Shown here in pieces: positions 1 through 6,659 of a stretch of DNA of 7,417 nucleotides. Position numbers and translations under genes: made by a program. The notes beneath the pieces are model-generated. The model made no database searches and was not told the origin of the DNA. It worked only from the letters and a program-made list of their open reading frames with translations. Source of the DNA: Prevotella sp. UBA3288 (GTDB lineage Bacteria; Bacteroidota; Bacteroidia; Bacteroidales; Bacteroidaceae). The stretch spans positions 26,952 through 34,368 of the forward strand of contig DETM01000007.1 in the NCBI GenBank assembly GCA_002361655.1, written 5' to 3'. Position 1 is the stretch's first letter; each line of letters opens with the position of its first letter.

Positions 1-3000
1 TCCCAGCGGGTGAACCGCTGGGCACGCTTTTGGCGTCTTTCCCAGCGTTGGTCTTTTTCTTCTGGGGTTTCTGGGTGTTCTGGGACTTTTTGAACTGCTC
101 GTTGGCCTTTTTGAGGAAGGGGATGTGATTGTAGAGCGTTTCGAGGTTGAAGGAGCCGTTGACGTTGACGTCGCGATTGTTGCGGATGGTATTGCCAAGC
201 GAAGTGCCATCGTCGAGTTCGGTTCCTCGGAGCCATGAGTAGGTGGCAGAATAGTTGGCATCGACCTTGAGCCAGTCGAAGAGTGGCAGTTTGTCGAGCG
301 GCACCTGATAAGAAGCCTTGAAGGCCTGCTGATAGTCGAGTGGCGTGCCGAGGTGGCGTATGCTGTTCCAGACGGAGTCTTTCCACGCGGAGTAGCGGTC
401 GGGGTAGAGATCTTCGTTGACGGGCGTATAAGGCTCTTCGATCTGTGCATGGGTGGCCGACTGGAAGTTCATGTGGAGATTCTTGGTGAAGTCCCACCGC
501 AACTGGAACTCGCGGTTCCAGAGGAACTGCTGACTGAAGGTGAGGGGGAGGTTAGGATTCTCGGTATTCTCGAGGTCGCGCTCCTGGAGTTCGCTGTAGA
601 AACGCGTGATCTCGGTGTTGAACGAGATGGTCTGCGGGAGATAGTTGAATCCGATGGCCTTGGGGAACTGCATCCACTTAGACTTCGACTTTGAGTTCTT
701 GAACGGTTCCCACGTCTTATAGACGGGCGAATAAGTGTAGTTGAGCGCTCCGCGCCAGCGGTCCTCCTTGTCGTAGACCGTAGTCTCGCCCGACGAGCGA
801 TTGTGAGAGTGGCTATAGGTGAAGGAGAAGTTGGCCGGGTCGTAAGGCATGGGGTGGCGTTTGTTTTTGATATCGACCCGCGCGTTAGAGATGGAGAAGT
901 TGCGCGAGATGCGCTTAGTGACCGCGATGCTCTCGATAGAGTCGCGTTCGCGGCTGTCGGCGGCCGCATCGAGGGCGTCGTCGAGCAGCATATCGGTATC
1001 GAGGGGATTATACTTTGGGCTGACCACTTCTTTAGAGTAAGAGTAGTAGAGCGGAACCGAGACTTTTGCCTTGTCGGGGAAGAACTTGCCCAATTCGACA
1101 TTGGCCGTGATGGAGTATGAAGACTGGTTGTCGGTGGACCGTTGCATGACGTTCTCTTCGAGTCCGCCAAAGCCTGACGACATATAGCGTCCGGTGAGGT
1201 TGACGGATCCCAAGTCGCTGAGTTGTACGTTCATGGTGCCGGAGGCGGCCCATCCGCCCTCGTTGGCAGGGTCTTCGAGTCGCAACTCGTTGACCCAGAC
1301 CTCGCCCGACTTGGGCGAAGCAGAGAGGTTGCGCACGCCGATGATCATTGTCTTGACTTCGCCGAGCGAGGGATTGCCCATGACCGACACCTTGTTGTTT
1401 GGCTTCTGCGGGTCGTAGGCGGAATAGAGATGATTAAAGTCGGCCGTGCCGTCGGCACGCGCCTTGTTTCTGTTTTTCTTCACATCGGTGAAGACACTCA
1501 TGTCGATGTCGAGCATATTCTCCTGGGGCCACACCAAGGGGCGGTCGGAGGGTACATTCCAGCGATAGTGACCCTGCGGTGTGACCTTGAGCGGGATGAG
1601 GTATTCGTAGTAGTTGCTCTTGTAGTCAGATCCCAGGCGGACGAAGACGGCCAACTGGTTGTCTTCCAACTGCGTGGCGTTTGGCACCAAGTAGTTGGCA
1701 TGAACGAACATCTGCAAGCGCTTATACTGTCTGAGGTCGAGGTTGGTGTTCTTATAGACAGCCTTCGACTCGTTCTGCGCCAGGTTTTTCACGACCAGAC
1801 AGAGTGCCTGCTCGTTGTCCTCGGTCAACTGCGGCTGGTTGGGGTCGCTGGCCCGCGTGATGCCCGGCGGCAGGACATAGGCCACAGGCTGGCGTTCGGT
1901 GTTCTCCTCGACATTGACAGCACTGACGGCCAAAGACCCCGTCTCGGCATTCGACGTCTGTAAACTCTGCTTATACTGTCGCCATGTGCCTCGCACCAGG
2001 TCGAGCGATCCGAAGCGGAGCACGATGGGCTGACTGAATCCGGTGAGGAACATTCGCATGAAGCGTATGGAAGTGAAGTCGTTGATAGCGCCCACCTTAG
2101 AGTCGAACTCCATGAGCGGAACGCGGTACTGGTACCAGCGCACGGTGACAGAGTCGCCATTGCGCAGTTTGGCATTATAGTCACGATGGTCGACGATGTA
2201 CGACTTCTCCGACTTTGCCCCCCGGTTGTAGGCCTGCAGTTCGTCGTCGCTGATAGGAATGCGGTACTGATAGTAGCGTTCGTACTCGTTGAGCGTATAG
2301 TCTTGGTTGATATCTTCCACATCCGGTCCCGTCTTGTACGATGTATCGTAGCCCTCGGTCTGGTTGTCGTTGGCGGGGGAGTTGCCCTGCGGGTTGTTGA
2401 TACGCTTATAGCGGTCCATGATGCCAGTCTGCTGCTGGTCGAAGTCGGAGCCCCGGAAATAGTGGTAGTCGTCGCCTGCAGGGTCGTTGCGCCAAGCCTG
2501 CAACAGCGAGTCGTTGGTGACGACGGTGCTGACATTGTTGATCCACTGCGCATAGGTGTCGTAGGTGCGTTCTTCGTCGTCGGTGAGGCCATTGAGGCCC
2601 ACATCCTGCAACTGTCGTGAACCGGAGGTAGTAGCAAAGGCATAAGTCTGCGTAGCCTGTACAGGAATTTTGCCCCACTGCGTCTGTTCAAAACTAGAAG
2701 TGCCATCAACAGGCATACCACTCTCATAGAATTTCTTGCCGTCGCAGAGCACATCCTCGGAAATTTCTCCGAGGTTGATATAGAGTTCACCGCTGTGCTG
2801 GCCTGCAGTACCATTTTTGCGCGTATATATAAACGGATCGAGGAGCCAGAACTCGACATACTCGATGTTCGACTGTTCGAAGTCGGTGGTCTCGAGGCGC
2901 CGCATCATGCCGCCCCATTTCGACATGGGGTCGCGCAGCGTGCCGTCGGCATTGAAGTCGGTAGTCAAGTTGTAGGGTCCGCGCTCCTGAGGATAATACG

Positions 3001-5887
3001 CCAGGTTGAGCACGGGGAGTGTGGAGACAGCCCCGTTATAAGTTGACTGGTCGCGGTTGGGATAGAGTTCGCGGACGTAGACCTCGCGGACATAGTGGTT
3101 GGAGAGTTGTTCGAGGTCGCTCTTGATATGAGCGGGCGTCAGACTGCTGGAGCGGCGTGTGAAGATAGGGTCGACATTATACCACGAGAGCAAAGCGCGC
3201 CCGTAGCCACTGCTGACAGATGTCTTGTCGTTGTAGCCAGGGAACATGGTAGGCACGCTGGAGAGGACCCATGCCTTGGGGTCGCTGACGGAATAGAGGT
3301 CCTTGGCATTCTCGAAATCGTCGAGATAAGAGGCATTGTCCTGAGTGCCGCTGGCCCTTCCGGCAATCAATTGTGCAAACTCGCCGCTGAAGGATATCTG
3401 CGATGGCTGTGTGCAATGCAGCAACGGCAGTTTGTCGAGCATATTCGTCAGCCACTGCGACTCCTGCTTCCAGTTGACGTTGAGGCCCCAGATGGTGTTC
3501 TTCAAAGGTTCGTCGCCCATATTGACCTTCGTAGTCAGCGCCTGTTCGGACAGATGCATCACCGTACCGCCCAACGAGAAGTTTTTGGTGAAGTCGTACT
3601 GCCAGTTGAGTCCGAGCATCGTCTTGCGCTGCATGCCGTAACTGGTATTATCCTCGAGGGAGACGCTGACATTAGTGCCAGCATCGATGATGCTCTGGTT
3701 GAGTATGGTCACCTCGCCGGCCGAATAGTCGACCGAGTAGTCGCTGCCTTCCTGTAGTTCGACGCCACCGGCCGTCACCTTGACAGAGCCCTGCGGCACG
3801 TTGTAGGCCCCCAGCGAGATGACGTTGGCGCTGGTCCCTTTATACTGTCCGGCCATGATAAACTTATCGCGCTCGGCATTCTGTTTGGCCACCGTCTTTG
3901 TAGAGTCGTAGAGTTGGTCGAAACAATACTTGTCGGCCAGCGCCGGCAGTCCCTTTTCTGTGAGGTAAGAACGGAGATAGGCCCCGAACGGCTCAGCGGC
4001 AGGCAGGAACACCCGGCCGTTGCTGATGGTATAGCCCTGTACGAAGTCGAACTGTCCGTTGGCATGAGGTTTCATGTTGGCATCCAGACGGTCGAGCCCC
4101 ATCACACGGAGCAATGTGGTCGACTTCAGTTTTTCCTCCGGCAGATAGGTCAGATAGGTGCCTGTGGTGTCGCTTTGGTATTTTATGTCGAGTTTGAAAC
4201 GCTCCTGCTCGACGGTCGATGCCAGATAGTAGACGTTTTTCATCATCAAGCGCCAGTTGGCCTGCTTGGGGTTGTTGGATGTATTCTTCAGCGCCTTGAC
4301 GAAGAGACACCTGTTTGTCTGGGTGACATCCGTAGAGAACTCGCCCACCTGATACGTCCGTCCCCCATAGGTGTACTCGAAGGCCACGGCCAGCACCTGG
4401 TCGGTCTGCAATCCCGTCTTCAACGACACATAGCCAAGGGCCTCGTTGACGGTATATTCGCTGGAGGAGAGCAGACGCGCACTCGACAGTTTCTCGTAGT
4501 CGACGCCCCCGACGATGTCTGTGATAGCCTCAAGCCGGGCTGTGACCTGGTCGATGCCTCGCGAAGCGGAGTCGATTTTGGCAGTTATGGTCGAATAGAG
4601 CGTGTTGGCCTGGTTGCTGGGTACGCTCATACCTGTCGCCGTCCACTTCGCATTGCGGATATAGCCATTCTCGCCCAGTTCGCTGAAAGCCACGATATTG
4701 CGCGAGTTTGAGGTTGTCCCTGTCTTATTGGTCACCCATATCTCCACGCGATTGATCTTGATGCCGGTGGTCATATTGGGCAGTGTCTGCATGGCCTTGT
4801 CGTAGCGTTCGCGGAAATAGTGCGAGAGGAAGAAGTGTCGGTTCTCCTCATAGTCGGCCACATTGATTTCAAAGGGTGTGGTCTGTGTGCCGCCCCTCGA
4901 GGAGACACTCTTCGATGTCGACTTCTTCTGCGAAATGACCGTCTGCAGTTTCAGTTTTCCGAACTGCATATCCGTCCGGATGCCGAACAGCGACGAGGCG
5001 CCCTGGACAAGCGAATTGTTCGAGGGGAACGTCACATTGCCAGCCTCCACCAGTTTGATGATTTCATCTTCCTTGCCGTCGTACTTCAACTTCAGGTTCT
5101 TGGTGTCGAAGTCGAAGGTGGCATCGGTATTGTAGTTCAGGTTCATGTTGACCTTGTCGCCCACCTTACCATTGACGCTCAGGTTGATTTTTTCATCGAA
5201 GTCGAAAGCCGTCGTCTTGCGGTTGCGGATCGGCAGCGAAGGATTGTCGATGCTCTTCAGCGTGGCACCGACTTTCAGTTCGGCCGTGCCCTGTGTCTTC
5301 ACCCTCACACCGCCCGGTCCGAAGATTTTCTCGGCCGGTCCAAGGTCGAACTTCATATCAGTGAAGTCAAACTTCTCCTTACCTTTTGCCTTGTTATTCT
5401 CTGCATCCTTCTGTCGGAAGAACTGCTGCCGGGCACGCCGTTCGCTCCACTTCATATATTCTTCGGGTGTCATGAAGATGGGGGCGTTCAGATAAGAGTC
5501 GCCCATCTTCGAGCCGAGGATATAGACGCCCAGCGAGTCGTCGTAGACTGGTTCGACCTTCAAATTGTCGGGCATGCGCAGGTCGAGTGCACTCGAGTCC
5601 AGGTCCGCCGTCATGACGGGGGCAGTCTTCTGAATTTTCCAACGAGGGTGCAAGAGCGAGTCGGGAATCTCGTCTTCATCGACTTCCAATGCCTTTGGCT
5701 GGGCCTTGACTTGAGACCCACCCCCAGCCCCTCCCTGCTGAGGGAGGGGAGTAGTTGCCTGTCCAAACAATTGTGTAGACCAGATGAAAAGGAAGAATAA
5801 AAGGAAAAGCATACTCCGCAAAGAAGTAAACTGCTCCACTTTCCTTATTATATTATTCCTTTTCTTCATTCTTTTTCTTTTGTCCAT
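1..5887 (-). CDS. sprA: SprA/Sov, type IX secretion outer-membrane translocon (C-terminus outside window)
   Basis: SprA (Sov in Porphyromonas) is the very large outer-membrane beta-barrel through which the type IX secretion system exports proteins. The frame is open from ATG at 5887 to the left edge, giving 1962 codons; the family usually has about 2400-2500 residues, so roughly a fifth is missing. Residues 1-26 are basic, 26-42 hydrophobic (MLFLLFFLFIW), and cleavage is likely near FGQA (41-44). Family-like stretches include FGPGG (189-193), YLDDFE (854-859), DVGLNGLTDDEE (1095-1106), three related beta-rich segments at about 1010-1050, 1204-1290 and 1388-1433, then aromatic, alternating barrel-like sequence. 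A Lys-rich segment (about 1924-1952) probably forms a loop. Residues 45-58 are encoded by a palindromic repeat. ATG 5887 was chosen because AGGAGG lies 7 nt upstream; Met7 (5869) is an alternative. No frameshift was seen. It lies 38 nt after ruvA, probably in one operon. The family call is very secure; the exact start is less so. Confidence 0.96.
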   Translation of the reverse strand, partial: MDKRKRMKKRNNIIRKVEQFTSLRSMLFLLFFLFIWSTQLFGQATTPLPQQGGAGGGSQVKAQPKALEVDEDEIPDSLLHPRWKIQKTAPVMTADLDSSALDLRMPDNLKVEPVYDDSLGVYILGSKMGDSYLNAPIFMTPEEYMKWSERRARQQFFRQKDAENNKAKGKEKFDFTDMKFDLGPAEKIFGPGGVRVKTQGTAELKVGATLKSIDNPSLPIRNRKTTAFDFDEKINLSVNGKVGDKVNMNLNYNTDATFDFDTKNLKLKYDGKEDEIIKLVEAGNVTFPSNNSLVQGASSLFGIRTDMQFGKLKLQTVISQKKSTSKSVSSRGGTQTTPFEINVADYEENRHFFLSHYFRERYDKAMQTLPNMTTGIKINRVEIWVTNKTGTTSNSRNIVAFSELGENGYIRNAKWTATGMSVPSNQANTLYSTITAKIDSASRGIDQVTARLEAITDIVGGVDYEKLSSARLLSSSEYTVNEALGYVSLKTGLQTDQVLAVAFEYTYGGRTYQVGEFSTDVTQTNRCLFVKALKNTSNNPKQANWRLMMKNVYYLASTVEQERFKLDIKYQSDTTGTYLTYLPEEKLKSTTLLRVMGLDRLDANMKPHANGQFDFVQGYTISNGRVFLPAAEPFGAYLRSYLTEKGLPALADKYCFDQLYDSTKTVAKQNAERDKFIMAGQYKGTSANVISLGAYNVPQGSVKVTAGGVELQEGSDYSVDYSAGEVTILNQSIIDAGTNVSVSLEDNTSYGMQRKTMLGLNWQYDFTKNFSLGGTVMHLSEQALTTKVNMGDEPLKNTIWGLNVNWKQESQWLTNMLDKLPLLHCTQPSQISFSGEFAQLIAGRASGTQDNASYLDDFENAKDLYSVSDPKAWVLSSVPTMFPGYNDKTSVSSGYGRALLSWYNVDPIFTRRSSSLTPAHIKSDLEQLSNHYVREVYVRELYPNRDQSTYNGAVSTLPVLNLAYYPQERGPYNLTTDFNADGTLRDPMSKWGGMMRRLETTDFEQSNIEYVEFWLLDPFIYTRKNGTAGQHSGELYINLGEISEDVLCDGKKFYESGMPVDGTSSFEQTQWGKIPVQATQTYAFATTSGSRQLQDVGLNGLTDDEERTYDTYAQWINNVSTVVTNDSLLQAWRNDPAGDDYHYFRGSDFDQQQTGIMDRYKRINNPQGNSPANDNQTEGYDTSYKTGPDVEDINQDYTLNEYERYYQYRIPISDDELQAYNRGAKSEKSYIVDHRDYNAKLRNGDSVTVRWYQYRVPLMEFDSKVGAINDFTSIRFMRMFLTGFSQPIVLRFGSLDLVRGTWRQYKQSLQTSNAETGSLAVSAVNVEENTERQPVAYVLPPGITRASDPNQPQLTEDNEQALCLVVKNLAQNESKAVYKNTNLDLRQYKRLQMFVHANYLVPNATQLEDNQLAVFVRLGSDYKSNYYEYLIPLKVTPQGHYRWNVPSDRPLVWPQENMLDIDMSVFTDVKKNRNKARADGTADFNHLYSAYDPQKPNNKVSVMGNPSLGEVKTMIIGVRNLSASPKSGEVWVNELRLEDPANEGGWAASGTMNVQLSDLGSVNLTGRYMSSGFGGLEENVMQRSTDNQSSYSITANVELGKFFPDKAKVSVPLYYSYSKEVVSPKYNPLDTDMLLDDALDAAADSRERDSIESIAVTKRISRNFSISNARVDIKNKRHPMPYDPANFSFTYSHSHNRSSGETTVYDKEDRWRGALNYTYSPVYKTWEPFKNSKSKSKWMQFPKAIGFNYLPQTISFNTEITRFYSELQERDLENTENPNLPLTFSQQFLWNREFQLRWDFTKNLHMNFQSATHAQIEEPYTPVNEDLYPDRYSAWKDSVWNSIRHLGTPLDYQQAFKASYQVPLDKLPLFDWLKVDANYSATYSWLRGTELDDGTSLGNTIRNNRDVNVNGSFNLETLYNHIPFLKKANEQFKKSQNTQKPQKKKTNAGKDAKSVPSGSPAG
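2..22. repeat. small perfect inverted repeat in the sprA coding region
   Basis: CCCAGCGG (2-9) and CCGCTGGG (15-22) form 8-bp arms around GTGAA. It lies inside sprA, encoding part of a PSGSPAG stretch after the Lys-rich segment, and differs in sequence from the repeats at 5714 and 5888. It is probably a by-product of Gly/Pro/Ser codons. Confidence 0.4.
5714..5754 (+). repeat. GC-rich palindromic repeat, copy A, inside sprA
   Basis: This 41-nt unit begins AGACCCACCCCCAG, continues with the perfect 9-bp palindrome CCCCTCCCT / AGGGAGGGG around loop GCTG (arms 5728-5736 and 5741-5749), and ends AGTAG. It nearly matches copy B at 5888-5926, in the opposite orientation. It lies within the sprA reading frame, just after the signal peptide, and is translated on the other strand as TTPLPQQGGAGGGS (residues 45-58). 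From memory, similar CCCACCCCC-palindrome units are dispersed in Bacteroidales genomes; copy number here cannot be checked. Confidence 0.85.
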
Positions 5888-5926
5888 TTACTCCCCTCCT
5901 TATAGGGAGGGGCAGGGGGTGGGTCT
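5888..5926 (-). repeat. GC-rich palindromic repeat, copy B, filling the ruvA-sprA gap
   Basis: Read on the minus strand this 39-nt unit starts AGACCCACCCCCTG, has hairpin arms CCCCTCC / GGAGGGG around CTATAA, and ends AGTAA directly before the sprA ATG. It differs from copy A by one substitution in the 14-nt leader, a changed loop with a shortened palindrome, and the last base. It begins on the last base of the ruvA stop codon and occupies the entire intergenic gap. The hairpin has no T-tract and the next gene starts at once, so it does not look like a terminator. Confidence 0.85.
5893..5900 (-). promoter_or_regulatory. Shine-Dalgarno-like AGGAGGGG of sprA, within repeat copy B
   Basis: On the minus strand AGGAGGGG precedes ATG 5887, with GGAGG separated from it by 7 nt, which is canonical spacing. 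Strong Shine-Dalgarno sequences are not the rule in Bacteroidetes, and this one is simply the 3' arm of the repeat's hairpin, so it could be paired with the upstream CCCCTCC. It supports the start at 5887 over Met7, but may be an accident of the repeat. Confidence 0.5.
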
Positions 5927-6528
5927 TATTTAATTTGTTTCAGCGCCAACTTCACCACCTGTTCAACAGGCAGCGTAGGCTGCTCCTGCAGAATCTGCAA
6001 CACCACTTTCTGCGTCGGAGCAGGGGCAAAGCCAAGCATCGTCAAGGCCGACACGGCCTCGTCCTTCACGGCATTATCGACAGGGGCCGACATCTGGCCG
6101 CCGGCGGGAATCTCTTCAGCGATACCCATTGTGACAATCTTGTCGCGCAAGTCAACAATGATGCGCTGGGCCGTCATCTTACCAATGCCCTTGATGCCCT
6201 GTATCAGTTTGGCATTGCCTGTGCTGATGGCGGAGCAGAGTTCAGCCACACTCATACCGGAAAGCATCATGCGTGCCGTATTGGCCCCCACGCCGCTGAC
6301 GGTGATAAGTTGCAGGAACATCTCGCGTTCCTTTTTATTATAGAAGCCATACAACACGTGGGCATCCTCGCGAATGGCCTCGTAGACATATAGTTTAACC
6401 GCTTTCTTGCCCTGCAGGGCTGAAAAGGTGGTGAGCGAAATATTCAGTCCGTAGCCCACTCCGGCAGCCTCGATGGTAGCCAGCGCGGGAGTAAGTTCCG
6501 TCAACTCACCCCTGATGTAATCTATCAT
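5926..6528 (-). CDS. ruvA: RuvA, Holliday junction DNA-binding subunit of RuvABC
   Basis: RuvA binds four-way DNA junctions as a tetramer and loads the RuvB motor for branch migration in recombination repair in the cytoplasm. The product is 200 residues, matching the family (203 in E. coli). Domain I (about 1-63) is the OB fold starting MIDYIRGEL, with the acidic-pin pair E54-D55 inside REDAHVLYGF. Domain II (about 64-135) has two helix-hairpin-helix motifs, VSGVGANTA (77-85) and IKGIGKMTAQR (112-122). A variable Pro/Ala-rich linker leads to domain III (about 155-200, DEAVSALTMLGF), which in the family contacts RuvB. The frame stays open upstream to an ATG at 6555, but the nine extra residues (MYIYKQNDN) have no family counterpart, and MIDYIRGE is the normal N-terminus, so 6528 is chosen. 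The stop codon overlaps the repeat that separates it from sprA by one base. All key motifs are present. Confidence 0.97.
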   Translation of the reverse strand: MIDYIRGELTELTPALATIEAAGVGYGLNISLTTFSALQGKKAVKLYVYEAIREDAHVLYGFYNKKEREMFLQLITVSGVGANTARMMLSGMSVAELCSAISTGNAKLIQGIKGIGKMTAQRIIVDLRDKIVTMGIAEEIPAGGQMSAPVDNAVKDEAVSALTMLGFAPAPTQKVVLQILQEQPTLPVEQVVKLALKQIK

Positions 6529-6541
6529 ATTGTCGTTCTGT

Positions 6542-6555
6542 TTGTATATATACAA
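6542..6555. repeat. perfect 14-bp palindrome TTGTATATATACAA upstream of ruvA
   Basis: The 14 bases are identical on both strands, and the site lies 14-27 nt before the ruvA start codon. It could be a dimeric-regulator site near the ruvA-sprA promoter or a weak hairpin in the leader. It is AT-rich, so chance is a real alternative. I found no good TTTG / TAnnTTTG pair on the minus strand to place the ruvA promoter. Confidence 0.35.
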
Positions 6556-6560
6556 TAGAA

Positions 6561-6575
6561 TTAACGCCTTAACGC
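6561..6575. repeat. tandem direct repeat TTAACGC x2
   Basis: TTAACGC occurs at 6561-6567 and again at 6569-6575, an 8-bp period, midway in the divergent ruvA/ddh region. It is between the ddh promoter and the palindrome. It may be a protein-binding direct repeat or coincidence; nothing else supports a function. Confidence 0.3.
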
Positions 6576-6594
6576 ATTTTTTATTGCATAAATG

Positions 6595-6625
6595 TTTGGC
6601 ATATCGACAAAAAAGTGTAATTTTG
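6595..6625 (+). promoter_or_regulatory. Bacteroidetes-type promoter of ddh
   Basis: TTTG at 6595-6598 is followed after 19 nt by TAATTTTG at 6618-6625, a full match to the known Bacteroidetes sigma-factor consensus (TTTG, 19-21 nt, TAnnTTTG). Transcription would then start around 6630-6633, giving a 5' leader of about 27-30 nt that is A-rich near the start codon, as is usual in this phylum. The leader is too short for a riboswitch. Confidence 0.8.
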
Positions 6626-6648
6626 CATGCGATTTATTAACACAACAC

Positions 6649-6653
6649 AAGGA
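6649..6653 (+). promoter_or_regulatory. ribosome-binding-like AAGGA of ddh
   Basis: AAGGA is followed by 6 nt (AAACAA) and then ATG at 6660. It is the only purine-rich core in the short leader and fixes the ddh start; the A-rich context probably matters as much as the core in Bacteroidetes. Confidence 0.5.
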
Positions 6654-6659
6654 AAACAA

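Noticed and set aside
1720..3850. Recurrent TATACTGTC strings at about 1722, 1971 and 3841.
   Set aside because: Each encodes Q-Y-K-like residues in the SprA frame; the flanks differ, so this is codon coincidence and not a repeat family.
469..4310. Minus-strand open frames within sprA in other phases (for example 469-1170 and 1825-2859).
   Set aside because: Their translations are Ser/Thr/Arg-rich low-complexity strings typical of out-of-frame reading, while the in-phase frame reads clearly as SprA across the same bases.
353..5800. Many plus-strand open frames of 60-330 codons opposite sprA, the longest at 4820-5800, 3914-4711 and 1223-1963.
   Set aside because: They lie antisense to an uninterrupted, recognisable SprA frame, have no recognisable domains or upstream signals, and are expected from the codon composition of a long GC-moderate gene.
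5888..5926. Copy B as a rho-independent terminator of ruvA.
   Set aside because: The hairpin is GC-rich but has no T-tract after it, and the sprA start codon follows immediately.
6529..6555. A longer RuvA start at 6555 adding MYIYKQNDN.
   Set aside because: The extension has no counterpart in RuvA, passes through the AT-rich palindrome, and MIDYIRGEL is the normal family N-terminus.
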